From the NCBI GenBank assembly GCA_937922595.1, contig CALAIY010000079.1, positions 1 through 60,847 of the forward strand: DNA of 60,847 nt, written 5' to 3'. This stretch comes from an uncultured Verrucomicrobiales bacterium (GTDB taxonomy: Bacteria; Verrucomicrobiota; Verrucomicrobiia; Verrucomicrobiales; DEV007). The notes beneath the pieces were generated by a model, which did not search any database, was not told where the DNA came from, and saw only the letters and a program-made list of their open reading frames with translations. A program made the translations under genes and the position numbers. Positions 53,237 through 60,847 of the stretch are shown here, piece by piece. Numbering within the stretch: position 1 is the stretch's first letter; each line of letters begins with the position of its first letter.

Positions 53237-56200
53237 TTACTCTCCGAGGAATTCTTTGCGGATAGATTCGGAGTGAGCTTCTTTTAGTAAGCTGACTAAG
53301 AGATCGGCAGTGAAGGTGGTGCGGCCGCGTTTTTTGAGGAGGGCGTCGAAGTAAGTGGGGCGTCCTAGGTCGAAGCGGCGGCGGACGGGTGCTGATTGGT
53401 AGTCTGGCTTGCGTAGCGACGATGGGGGGACCGCAATTTTTTCGGGTGGATGGGGAGTGAAGGTGACGAATGCGCGGGAGCGTTTACCGCCTTCGGCGGT
53501 GAATTGAAGTGTACCAATTTCTTCGGCAAAGAACCCTGCAGCGGGCGACGCGAGTGAGATTCCGAAAGCGGGGGCGTCAGGCTGAGGAGTGGCGAGAGTG
53601 GTCTTAATCTTATCCGGGGGGACGAGGTCGAGCTCGTATGGTGTCGCAGGTTTGCCGGGCTCGGGAATGCGCTGGCGACGGCCAAAGGTGTGTAGTCGAG
53701 GCTCGGCGCCCAGGGAAACAGCTGCGCTGAAATAGGCGTCGGCAGCCATGGCGAGCGTTTCTGGTGTGTCGGCTAGGACGAGTAGGGTGCAGGTGGGCGG
53801 TAGTGTGGACGCGGTGGATTGGTGGAATTTGGTGAGTAGGTCTTCAAAGTCTGAGCGCCCAAAAATCGGGGGGGGGACAATGCTCTCATCATTGATTGCG
53901 AGAAGGAGGCTTTCTTCGTGATCGCGTGTGAGGTTCGTCGCATTTTCAAGCTCGCCAAAGAGGGCTTCGATACTTGCGAGGCGTTTGCGATCGGCAGTGC
54001 TGTTTCTCTTGGTGAGTCTTACGGAAAGGCGCGACCGCTCGGCAGAGAGTGTCGCGAGTGGTGGGGAAGCGGCGACTTTCCCGAGATCACGGCGAAGACT
54101 GGAAGTCTCCCGGTAGCGGAGAGCAAGATCATCGGCGGGCGTTTCTTGTTCGGAGGCGCGGGCGTTTAGCGAGAATGTGATGTTCTCTTTTTTATCGAGA
54201 TCAATCTGCAAGACAGCATCGCGCAGCGAGACGGATGCAAGACGCTCGGCGGCAGGGGCGAGGACGTGGCGCTCTAGAGCGCGCTTGAGTGGACGCGCTC
54301 CGTAGCGTGGGTCGTGGCCCAGCTTGGTAATATGAGCGACTACTTTTTCGCTGACCTGTAGCTTGACCCCGCGCCCGGCAAGGCCATCGCGAGCGGCGGC
54401 TGAGCCGATCTCACGGCGAAGGATCTTTTCGATGACCGGCAGGGGCAGGGGATCGAATGGGACGATACGATCAATGCGATTAAAGAGCTCAGGACGCAGA
54501 GCGGACTTCACCGCACCGGTGAAATGGACTTCTGCATTGTGCCCATTCTCTCCACCTCCCATGAATCCCATCGAGCCGCGCTGGAATTCACGCGCACCGA
54601 GGTTCGAGGTCATGATGATGACAGTATTGGTGAATTCGGCGACGCGTCCGGCTCCATCGGTAAGGCGCGCTTCGCCGAGCACTTGCAGGAAGAGATCGAA
54701 AACTGCTGGGTGCGCTTTCTCGAATTCATCTAACAGCAGCACGGAAAACGGCTGCTCGCGTATCTTTGAAGTGAGGAGTCCTTCTTTTCCGCCGAGACCG
54801 GATTCGGAGACGAGTCGGCTCGCGCTGCCAGGTGTGCCGTATTCGGACATATCGAGCCGGAGCATCCGCTCAGAGCTGCCGAAGAGATAGGCCGCGAGTC
54901 GCTTGGCGAGTTCCGTTTTGCCGACGCCGGTGGGGCCGATGAAGAAGAAGGAAGCGAGCGGTTTTCCCGGGCGGTTTAGCTCGGTTTTGATCGTTGCGAG
55001 GGTGTCCGTAACGAGGCCGACGGCGCGTGGTTGGCCGGCGACTCTTTTTGAAAACCACTCTTCCGCTTCCTCAAGATCAAGCGGATGGTCGTCGGAAAGG
55101 AGCACCGGAGGCATTCCCGATTCTCGGGAAAACGCATCGAGCACGGCGGCAGTATCGAGTGTCTCGGCAGCGACCTCTGCCCTGGAAAGGAAACGCAATG
55201 GGCGGCCGGGAAACGCGGAGTAGCTGGAATACCGACGGTGAAGAGAGGCGGCTCGATCAATTGCCTCGCTCGAAAATTTACTGCCGAAAACGCTATGAAG
55301 AATCGAATCCGCAACCGCCTTTTCTGGCTCAGGCACCGGTAATTGGCGGAAAGCATCGAGTAGCTTAGGCTCCCGCTTCTCGATGACGGCAAGCTGCTCA
55401 GGAGTGCATTCCAGGATCGCCGTAAGCTGCCCCCGCATCAGGTAGGGACGAAGAAATGAGGCGATACTTTCTTGGCTCGCCGTGCTCTGACCGACTTCCA
55501 CAAGCTCTAACAGAGATCCCAAATGAAGCACGGCACGCTTCTCTCCAGCTTCGGCGACGATCTTTCGACAGCGCTCCTGCCACATCCCAAAGCCGCACAT
55601 CCCAGCGACAAGGCGTGAGCCACTTGTCCGGTAAAACTGCCGCGCGCTCAGGCCGTGCGTCCGTTTCGTGCGGACGAGTTCGTGGAGCAGGGCGGTTTTC
55701 CCGACTCCTGCCGGCCCTACCAGAAGCACCGAGTGCTTGCGCTTGCCTCCAACGAGCGAACCGAGTGTCGCCACAAGTGCGTCCATCCCAAATGCAGGAC
55801 TCATCTTTCGTGGTTCCAGCCGAGTCGCCACCTCATCGATTACGGCCTCAGAATCCTTCTCGTCCCCTTGGCTCGCGCGGTATTCATCTACTGGCGAGCG
55901 TGGGGTCAATTTCCAATCGCGCGTGTGTACTTCGATCTCCCGACCGCGGTCGAGGTAAGCGAGATCGAGAAGAGAATTGGAAAAGCCCTCGCGAAGAATC
56001 GCTTCGCCTACCTCAGGGACAATGCGGTTTTGCAGCGCTTGCTCATCAGCCGCCACGATTTCGATGCCTAGGCAGGGCACGTATGCAATCGCAACGCCGC
56101 TGCCATGGAGCCAGTGGACATAGGGAAGATTGAGCGTCACGGGCTTGCTCCAGACGACTGTTTTCTGCCCGTTTGGTGGCCCCACTTTTACCGACACTTT

Positions 56201-56422
56201 TGCGGGGATCACGCGAGCGCCCGGCTGCCGCCGCTGCACCTCTTCCGGTGGGCGTGTCTTGAGCAGATCTTCCGCTACTTTGAGCTGCGCAGAAAAATTC
56301 TTTTCCGGGGCAGCATTGAACGTCGCGATCTCGGGGAAGTAGAGAAGGTCGGATAAGTACTGGGGCTCCCCGTGTACATTCGGTTCGAGTGCCTGGGAGA
56401 TGGAGATGGCTTCGATCTGCAT
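53237..56422 (-). CDS. Hsp100/Clp-like AAA+ ATPase with a release-factor-like C-terminal half, first gene of the trio
   Basis: A 1061-residue protein with a normal ATG (MQIEAISISQALEPN). It shares the N-terminal domain of its neighbours (about 1-175, SVKVGPPNGQKT, VAIAYVPCLGIEIVA). AAA1 has Walker A GPAGVGKTALL (236-246) but the Walker B position reads VLHLGSL, with no acidic pair. AAA2 is intact ([21 protein letters not shown] with D565/E566; GARPLKR). MGF (618-620) is at the ClpP-loop position. Residues about 768-1040 look like domains 1 and 2 of peptide chain release factors (a coiled-coil, LLVLADTPETLAMAADAYF, IPEPGKPATPYELDLVPPDK, FFAEEIGTLQF, RAFVTFTPHP) with no GGQ. A role on ribosomes is only a guess. 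Confidence 0.85.
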   Translation of the reverse strand: MQIEAISISQALEPNVHGEPQYLSDLLYFPEIATFNAAPEKNFSAQLKVAEDLLKTRPPEEVQRRQPGARVIPAKVSVKVGPPNGQKTVVWSKPVTLNLPYVHWLHGSGVAIAYVPCLGIEIVAADEQALQNRIVPEVGEAILREGFSNSLLDLAYLDRGREIEVHTRDWKLTPRSPVDEYRASQGDEKDSEAVIDEVATRLEPRKMSPAFGMDALVATLGSLVGGKRKHSVLLVGPAGVGKTALLHELVRTKRTHGLSARQFYRTSGSRLVAGMCGFGMWQERCRKIVAEAGEKRAVLHLGSLLELVEVGQSTASQESIASFLRPYLMRGQLTAILECTPEQLAVIEKREPKLLDAFRQLPVPEPEKAVADSILHSVFGSKFSSEAIDRAASLHRRYSSYSAFPGRPLRFLSRAEVAAETLDTAAVLDAFSRESGMPPVLLSDDHPLDLEEAEEWFSKRVAGQPRAVGLVTDTLATIKTELNRPGKPLASFFFIGPTGVGKTELAKRLAAYLFGSSERMLRLDMSEYGTPGSASRLVSESGLGGKEGLLTSKIREQPFSVLLLDEFEKAHPAVFDLFLQVLGEARLTDGAGRVAEFTNTVIIMTSNLGAREFQRGSMGFMGGGENGHNAEVHFTGAVKSALRPELFNRIDRIVPFDPLPLPVIEKILRREIGSAAARDGLAGRGVKLQVSEKVVAHITKLGHDPRYGARPLKRALERHVLAPAAERLASVSLRDAVLQIDLDKKENITFSLNARASEQETPADDLALRYRETSSLRRDLGKVAASPPLATLSAERSRLSVRLTKRNSTADRKRLASIEALFGELENATNLTRDHEESLLLAINDESIVPPPIFGRSDFEDLLTKFHQSTASTLPPTCTLLVLADTPETLAMAADAYFSAAVSLGAEPRLHTFGRRQRIPEPGKPATPYELDLVPPDKIKTTLATPQPDAPAFGISLASPAAGFFAEEIGTLQFTAEGGKRSRAFVTFTPHPPEKIAVPPSSLRKPDYQSAPVRRRFDLGRPTYFDALLKKRGRTTFTADLLVSLLKEAHSESIRKEFLGE

Positions 56423-56477
56423 TGGGGGGAGATGCGAGCGCGAACCCTAGAGCAATATCCTCAGCAAAACGAGAGAT

Positions 56478-58706
56478 TTATGATGGATCCACCAGTCTAT
56501 AAAACAGTCGCGACGGTTCCGACGCTGTAGGGGCTGTGAATGATTCCAGCGCCTCTTCAGCCACAATCGCTGCTGCTCCGGGCAGAGGTGTCCAATTTAT
56601 CATGTCCGGAGAATGTTCAATACGATACGTGCGACCGGGAACTGCTCCCCAGCTCAAGATTGGCCGCCCATCCGGAGCGAGCGAGATGCCCACTGTTTCC
56701 CTCAAATAAAGTTGGGCATCGTCATCTCGAATCGTCAGTGTTGCTGTAGGTGCAGGGATCCGCGCGAAAATCGGATTCGAGAGCCTGATCTGGAATGTTT
56801 CGTCAATTTCTGGGGTTAAGTCATTTATTATTGGCACGCGCACCACTTGGCTTGTTGTTGCTCCTTGGAAGGTGATTGTTCCGCTTGTGGCGGTGTAGTC
56901 TTGTGCTGCCGTCGCGGAAATGGATTCGAGGCTATAATTCACCGAGACGATTTCGGGGAACGAGTGGGATTTCGATATCTGAATCAGCATAGTACCTTCC
57001 GACTCTCGCTGAGAAGTGGCGGCAGCTGAAACCACGGGAAAGGAGGCGGGGTCGATAAACGTGATCTCTAGATCGTAGAGCTGGACGCGGTCTGTATTTG
57101 TTGTGGGTAAAACGTGAATTCTAAGATCTCCGGCTGGAGGAAAAAATGCCTCAACACTCTCCGTGACACCTGCCGGCTGGCTATCAGCTCGCGCGATAAT
57201 ATTTCCCGTCCTGTCCAGAATATTGAAATTTAGGTCGTGCACTGACCCTGCGGCAAAAAACGTCCCAGCGGAGCAGGAATCATCAGCGTTCTGGCCGCCC
57301 TCTAGGTAACTGCCACCAATCGGGCGCAGTTTTACTCGCAAGGCTGAGCCGGGAGCAGGCTGGCTGATTTTGTAGTAATCCTGGTCATCATTATCATCAA
57401 TGCTGAGGTGCTGAATGATCCGCGTGCCTGACGGGAAGATGCCGAGATCCGCTGGACGGTTTCCATTATTATTGTCCTCCGCCTGGATGTCGTTGTCACG
57501 ATCCTCGTAGGCATCGCCGTAGCTACGCTGGGCGCTGTAAATGTCATCTATCTGGGGGCCGTCGAAGGCGGTGGTGATACTCGGTTCCATCAGCTTTGTT
57601 GAATTGATCGGGCACACGTGACTTAGCCCCAATCCGTGACCGTGCTCGTGGGCTATTGTGTTGCGGAAAGGAAGTGAATCGTTCGCAATATTTTCAAAGT
57701 AGGCATCTGAAGTGTCGATGATCATGTCGCCCGAATTCGGGCCGTAGTTCGTGGCGAGCACTCCGAAATCCCCATCGAGGGCACGTCCAGAAATTCGGAT
57801 ATCTGGACGGACGAAAAGCTGGCCGGGAGAATTTGGGAGCGGCACGCCATCATCTTGAGGCTGGTAAACATAGCGGATTCCCGCGCGCTCCGCCCAGCTA
57901 TCGAAGACAGATTGGAAGTGCCGGATCCAAGCAGCTTCGCTGCCGTAGATCGCGTTGAGTCGTGCGCGGAGATTGCTTGGCGCAGGCTCGGAATTATCTG
58001 GGTGCCCGCTAAGCCCCGGAGCCATCGTTCCGTCCGCCACAATTCCCCATGTGAGTACGATTTTATCTGCTCGCTTCCATGCGGGTAAGGGGGAGGGGTT
58101 TGATGCGCTTCTTCTCCAGCGGTTGTTTGGAAAATATTGGAACGCGAGTGGTGTGATTTCCCCGGTGATTCCTGCGGGAGCCGGCACCGAGCGATTCGCG
58201 CCTACAGCTTCGATGAGTGCGGGAGAAGCCCCTTCGGCGAAACAGATCCAAGGCGGCGGCACCGGCGCTGATTCCGAGAGCCCCTGCTCATCACCGACTT
58301 TTTCTGTAAAGCTTTCTGGCAACGCTTCCTCCGCCAGCCATGCCTGGAGGGTGACTTCGTAATCGAGCCATGCTTTGCGGCGACCTTCGACTACCGATTG
58401 TTGCTCGGGCGAAAGCGAGAGATCAATTAATGAATGATAATTTATCTCTGACGGCTCGTCAGGTATTGTGGTAAATTCAAAATCTTGATTCTCAGCGCCT
58501 ACGTTGTGAACCGCCGTTTGGCTTGAGTTACCAAGTGGCTTTGCTTCTCGAGTAGCAAAAGGCGTCGCGTCGGGGAGCCCTTTAGCAATCGACGCATTGA
58601 TCGCGGGACTCGTCCTTACCGCGTCCTCTTCGGAAACGGGGGCAAAGAGAGCCAGAAGGATGAGCAGGGAGCTCGTCCCGGTTGCTGCTGGAAGGGATCG
58701 GATCAA
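56478..58706 (-). CDS. Secreted metzincin (matrixin-like) metalloprotease with Calx-beta and 'YRV' domains
   Basis: A 742-residue exported protein with a TTG start and a signal peptide (TSSLLILLALFAPVS). Residues 200-400 form a protease of the M10 type: zinc motif HEHGHGLGLSH (H353, H357, H363) and a likely Met-turn in KLMEPSIT (M373). A beta-rich region (400-560) carries DNDDQDYYKISQPAPGSALR, and Calx-beta-like repeats lie near 570-690 (AAAQDYTATSGTITFQGATT, then TATLTIRDDD). The C-terminal domain (RPILSWGAVPGRTYRIEHSP to LFYRLVDPS) is the 'YRV' type also seen at 8416-9729. It may degrade extracellular protein. It lies upstream of the AAA+ trio on the same strand, 55 bases from it, so co-transcription is possible. 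Confidence 0.85.
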   Translation of the reverse strand: MIRSLPAATGTSSLLILLALFAPVSEEDAVRTSPAINASIAKGLPDATPFATREAKPLGNSSQTAVHNVGAENQDFEFTTIPDEPSEINYHSLIDLSLSPEQQSVVEGRRKAWLDYEVTLQAWLAEEALPESFTEKVGDEQGLSESAPVPPPWICFAEGASPALIEAVGANRSVPAPAGITGEITPLAFQYFPNNRWRRSASNPSPLPAWKRADKIVLTWGIVADGTMAPGLSGHPDNSEPAPSNLRARLNAIYGSEAAWIRHFQSVFDSWAERAGIRYVYQPQDDGVPLPNSPGQLFVRPDIRISGRALDGDFGVLATNYGPNSGDMIIDTSDAYFENIANDSLPFRNTIAHEHGHGLGLSHVCPINSTKLMEPSITTAFDGPQIDDIYSAQRSYGDAYEDRDNDIQAEDNNNGNRPADLGIFPSGTRIIQHLSIDDNDDQDYYKISQPAPGSALRVKLRPIGGSYLEGGQNADDSCSAGTFFAAGSVHDLNFNILDRTGNIIARADSQPAGVTESVEAFFPPAGDLRIHVLPTTNTDRVQLYDLEITFIDPASFPVVSAAATSQRESEGTMLIQISKSHSFPEIVSVNYSLESISATAAQDYTATSGTITFQGATTSQVVRVPIINDLTPEIDETFQIRLSNPIFARIPAPTATLTIRDDDAQLYLRETVGISLAPDGRPILSWGAVPGRTYRIEHSPDMINWTPLPGAAAIVAEEALESFTAPTASEPSRLFYRLVDPS

Positions 58707-58727
58707 AAGGGAATTTACGCTATGGCA

Positions 58728-58736
58728 ATTATAACA
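58728..58736 (-). promoter_or_regulatory. Extended -10 promoter of the metzincin gene
   Basis: On the minus strand the sequence reads TGTTATAAT: a perfect TATAAT with a TGn extension. No good -35 is seen 17 bases upstream. Transcription would start about 15 bases before the TTG start codon at 58706. Confidence 0.45.
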
Positions 58737-58771
58737 CAGATGACAGGCTTTGCTGCCCGATCCAAAAAATG

Positions 58772-59293
58772 CTAATCCTTCAGGCTAGCAGATGCCGCGA
58801 GTTCTTTGAATTTAGCCATAATGCTTTCCACAGAAGCTTCAGCGCCAGTGAGCTTGATGAAAATCGGGGCTTTCGCTCCTGGGATGATTGCGCCGAGCAT
58901 TGCGTGGTTTGGAATCGGAGTTTTCTTTCCTCCGAAGGGTGGGCCGGAGAGAAAGGTGCCTTTGATGTGGACGATCGTGGCTTTTTTGCCTTCAAGGCCA
59001 TTGAGAGCGATTTCTTCAGTGCTGCTAGTGGCACCGGCTTCAAACTGCCCTTTCCACCGCGCGATATTTGCCTCCACAGAGCCTCCTTGTCCTTCTCCGA
59101 AGAAATAGAAATCTGCACTGAGTTCCTTGGCTTCGCCACCAGGCGCAATCATGAGTCCGCCACGGCTCATCGGGCGTGCCGCTTTTTTGGGCTTCCATGA
59201 TTCACCTTCAGTGAAGGTGAGGCCTCCTACTTCGATTGCTGAAGCGGAGCCGAGAGTGAGACAGAGGGCAAAAAGAGGAAGTATTGGGCGCAT
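58772..59293 (-). CDS. Exported protein of unknown function
   Basis: A 173-residue secreted protein. The start at 59293 gives a clean signal peptide (MRPILPLFALCLTLGSASA). The mature part starts IEVGGLTFTEGESWKPKKAA and includes MIAPGGEAKELSADFYFFGE and VHIKGTFLSGPPFGGKKTP, then PIPNHAMLGAIIPGAKAPIF, a single beta-rich domain of about 145 residues that recurs in planctomycetes and verrucomicrobia, from general resemblance only. No catalytic motif is visible. It is divergent from the oxidoreductase gene at 59352. Confidence 0.7.
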   Translation of the reverse strand: MRPILPLFALCLTLGSASAIEVGGLTFTEGESWKPKKAARPMSRGGLMIAPGGEAKELSADFYFFGEGQGGSVEANIARWKGQFEAGATSSTEEIALNGLEGKKATIVHIKGTFLSGPPFGGKKTPIPNHAMLGAIIPGAKAPIFIKLTGAEASVESIMAKFKELAASASLKD

Positions 59294-59351
59294 GATGAAT
59301 CTTAAATGAAAATTCACTGGCAAACAAAGCCGTTCTCTACGAATTCAAGAA

Positions 59352-60389
59352 ATGGAAAATTCATACAAAGTAGGTGTCGTCGGTTACGGCTGGGCGGCGA
59401 CAGCGCATATTGATGCGATTAACGCAACAGATCAGGGCGAAGTGATCGCCGTTGTCTCTTCACGTGCGCTCGATCCTGCGGAGTTGGAGAAAACACACGG
59501 AACAAAGATTGCCGTTTTCTCGACACTTGAAGCGATGCTCGCGGACGGCGGCGTGGATGCCGTATCGGTCACAAGCTATCCTAGCAGACACCGCGCCGAG
59601 GTGGAGAAAGTCGCAGCGGCAGGAAAGCATGTGATCATCGAGAAGCCGCTAGGTCTCACTTTGGAAGATTGCACCGCGATGCGTGAGGCAGTTTCCGCCG
59701 CAGGTGTGAAGAGCTGCGTGTGCTTTGAGCTTCGGTTTATCAGCCAATTTTCCACAACGATGGAGCTCATCGGGAACGGTATGCTCGGCGATATCCACTA
59801 CGGTGAGGTCGATTATTACCACGGTGTGGGTCCCTGGTATGGGCAGTACCGCTGGAACACAACGAAAGCCGAAGGGGGAAGCAGCCTGCTCTCCGCTGGC
59901 TGCCACGCAATGGATGCGCTCCTACTCTGTATGGGGGGCGAGATCGAGGAAGTCACGAGCTACGCGACCCAATCGAAGAATCCAATCTTCCAAAAGTACG
60001 AATACCCCACCACGACCGCAACGATCTTGAAGTTTGCCGATGGCCGGATTGCGAAGTGTGCATCAGTGATCGATTGTATGCAGCCGTATTACTTCCACAC
60101 CCACCTTGTGGGAAGTGAGGGAAGCTTGCTCGATAATAAGCTCTACTCCACTAAGCTTGGTCTTCGCGACAAGAAGTGGGCGGATCTCCCAGTGGCGCTT
60201 GCCGATTCAGGGGACGTTCACGATCACCCTTACCAGGCGCAGTTCCAGGCGTTCTTTGATGCGATTGATCGTGATGAAGATATGCCGCTCACGAGCTTGA
60301 ATGATGCATACCGAACTTTCGAAGCTGTTTTTGCTGCCGATAAATCAGTAGAAGAAGGACGTGCCGTGAAAATTTCGGAACTCAGATAA
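59352..60389 (+). CDS. Gfo/Idh/MocA family oxidoreductase, cytoplasmic
   Basis: A 345-residue NAD(P)-dependent dehydrogenase. The Rossmann fold starts YKVGVVGYGWAATAHIDAIN (residues 5-24), followed by VSSRALDPAELEK. The catalytic EKP motif is in HVIIEKPLGLTLEDC (about 94-108), and GGSSLLSAGCHAMDALLLCM (about 177-196) matches the His-containing active site of the family. Unlike the relative at 43551-44996 it has no Tat signal. The substrate is probably a sugar or inositol, but this cannot be read from the sequence. It is not in an operon with other sugar genes. Confidence 0.92.
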   Translation: MENSYKVGVVGYGWAATAHIDAINATDQGEVIAVVSSRALDPAELEKTHGTKIAVFSTLEAMLADGGVDAVSVTSYPSRHRAEVEKVAAAGKHVIIEKPLGLTLEDCTAMREAVSAAGVKSCVCFELRFISQFSTTMELIGNGMLGDIHYGEVDYYHGVGPWYGQYRWNTTKAEGGSSLLSAGCHAMDALLLCMGGEIEEVTSYATQSKNPIFQKYEYPTTTATILKFADGRIAKCASVIDCMQPYYFHTHLVGSEGSLLDNKLYSTKLGLRDKKWADLPVALADSGDVHDHPYQAQFQAFFDAIDRDEDMPLTSLNDAYRTFEAVFAADKSVEEGRAVKISELR

Positions 60390-60502
60390 TGGTGGTGGTT
60401 TCTCATCAGGATGTAAACTGAATGCCCGGCATGAAGTTTGAAATGGGGATAATCGCCCCAGCACATCACATGATAAAGCGCTCCCGCGAATTGGATTCTC
60501 AC
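60390..60502 (-). pseudogene. Truncated RAYT/Y1-type transposase fragment (N-terminal part)
   Basis: On the minus strand the sequence reads RIQFAGALYHVMCWGDYPHF and, a few residues later, HSVYILMRNHHHYL. These are the first conserved block and the HUH-containing block of REP-associated tyrosine transposases. About 40 residues that normally separate them are missing, and the frame runs straight into the 3' end of the oxidoreductase gene. It is a dead remnant. Confidence 0.7.
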
Positions 60503-60556
60503 TTATCTTGATTAGTATCAGGGTCTATAGTGCACGTGGGTGAGCGGATTCGAGCC

Positions 60557-60703
60557 TGAAATCGGCTCCTGCCCCCTTGGGAGAGTGCGGAAATAGTCGC
60601 TGCTTGTCCCGCCTTCAGCGACAATTACCCTGTAGTGCTCGCCGAAGACATGGCCGGAAGTGCCGGTATCTGGCGTTGTAGCGCATTGTGAAATTGGCTC
60701 CTG
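60557..60703 (-). pseudogene. Frameshifted RAYT transposase fragment (C-terminal part) between direct repeats
   Basis: Between 60581 and 60692 (minus strand) the sequence reads FTMRYNARYR, then after a one-base shift TGTSGHVFGEHYRVIVAEGG and SDYFRTL. This is the region after the HUH domain in RAYT proteins (usual order: RYNxxYRRxGHVFxxRY). It lies upstream of the N-terminal fragment on the same strand, so it comes from another copy. A 15-base direct repeat with one mismatch (TGAAATYGGCTCCTG at 60557 and 60689) brackets it. Confidence 0.6.
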
Positions 60704-60719
60704 AGCCCTCCCTCGCCGA

Positions 60720-60847
60720 CAAGATGGACGTTCCATCCTGACCCACGAAGCCTATCTTCTATCCTAGCCCCTTGGTGCGTAGTCGGCTCAGGCTGTACCA
60801 GGGCGACGCTTCAGAGTCGGAAGATACCGGCAGCGCTTTAAAGGCAT
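60720..60847. repeat. Possible REP-like hairpin and featureless window end
   Basis: An imperfect hairpin, GATGGA (60723-60728), CGT loop, TCCATC (60732-60737), with weak outer pairing, lies next to the transposase fragments and resembles REP-type elements associated with RAYT. The rest of the sequence to 60847 shows no gene that I can support. Confidence 0.35.

Noticed and set aside
53237-56422. Type VI secretion ClpV or a ClpB disaggregase as identity of the trio
   Set aside because: No Clp_N, no coiled middle domain of ClpB type and no T6SS genes nearby. Walker B decay in AAA1 is also not typical.
1-60847. CRISPR array, prophage, or integrative element
   Set aside because: No spaced direct repeats, integrase gene or attachment-site duplication flanking the tRNA-Glu gene were seen.

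Overview
The window looks like a chromosomal segment of a member of the Verrucomicrobiota (PVC superphylum). This is inferred from gene content. Supporting traits are an mcsA-mcsB-clpC operon without ctsR, secreted proteins ending in a recurring 'YRV' C-terminal domain, a Tat-exported Gfo/Idh/MocA oxidoreductase next to a discoidin-like lipoprotein, SHD1-like and DUF3857 proteins, and a glucosamine-6-phosphate deaminase/PIG-L fusion. No species can be named from the sequence alone. Genes are dense, with several 4-base overlaps. No rRNA, CRISPR array or intact insertion sequence was seen.

Layout. 1-7.3 kb: a decayed gene tail, a Ser/Lys-rich lipoprotein, two secreted proteins, an FAD-dependent dehydrogenase, the NagB/PIG-L fusion, a bifunctional-nuclease-domain protein and a gamma-carbonic anhydrase-like protein. 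7.5-10.6 kb: an HU protein, an unknown protein, a spondin-domain secreted protein and the t6A dehydratase TcdA. 10.6-16.6 kb (minus strand): lolD-ilvE-mcsA-mcsB-clpC, a protein quality-control operon with an aminotransferase and an ABC ATPase in front. 16.6-22 kb: an AP2-like protein, glycyl-tRNA synthetase, MgtE and an ABC-F protein. 22-24 kb: two adjacent damaged genes, a beta-rich surface protein with in-frame stops and a glmS lacking about 400 bases of its glutaminase domain. 24-29 kb: a cytochrome c/methyltransferase/YyaL operon, infA, a lipid kinase and a DUF4870 protein. 29.4 kb: tRNA-Glu. 29.6-38 kb: an ankyrin lipoprotein behind a very strong promoter that predicts a nearly leaderless mRNA, an M50 protease, a large DUF3857/TPR protein, a metal-binding-like protein and a lipoprotein. 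37.8-42.7 kb: a sigma-54 regulator with a Glu at the phosphorylation site, uppS, purA, an unlisted 39-residue membrane peptide and carA. 42.8-45.5 kb: a DoxX/oxidoreductase/discoidin operon. 45.9-48 kb: a large beta-propeller lipoprotein.

The most unusual part is 47.9-56.4 kb: three consecutive minus-strand genes for paralogous two-domain Hsp100/Clp-like AAA+ proteins of 742, 941 and 1061 residues or more. They share a novel N-terminal domain in place of Clp_N. The first AAA module has a decayed Walker B and the second is an intact ATPase whose canonical GYVG pore loop is replaced. All three have a hydrophobic-Gly-Phe tripeptide where ClpA/ClpC carry the ClpP-docking loop. Two of them appear to be translated from non-ATG/GTG/TTG codons. 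The largest has a C-terminal half that looks like domains 1-2 of a peptide chain release factor without a GGQ motif. I regard this trio as the best candidate for an undescribed system. A secreted metzincin lies upstream of it.

The window ends with a secreted protein, another Gfo/Idh/MocA oxidoreductase, and fragments of a RAYT-type (Y1) transposase in what looks like a graveyard of REP-like sequence.
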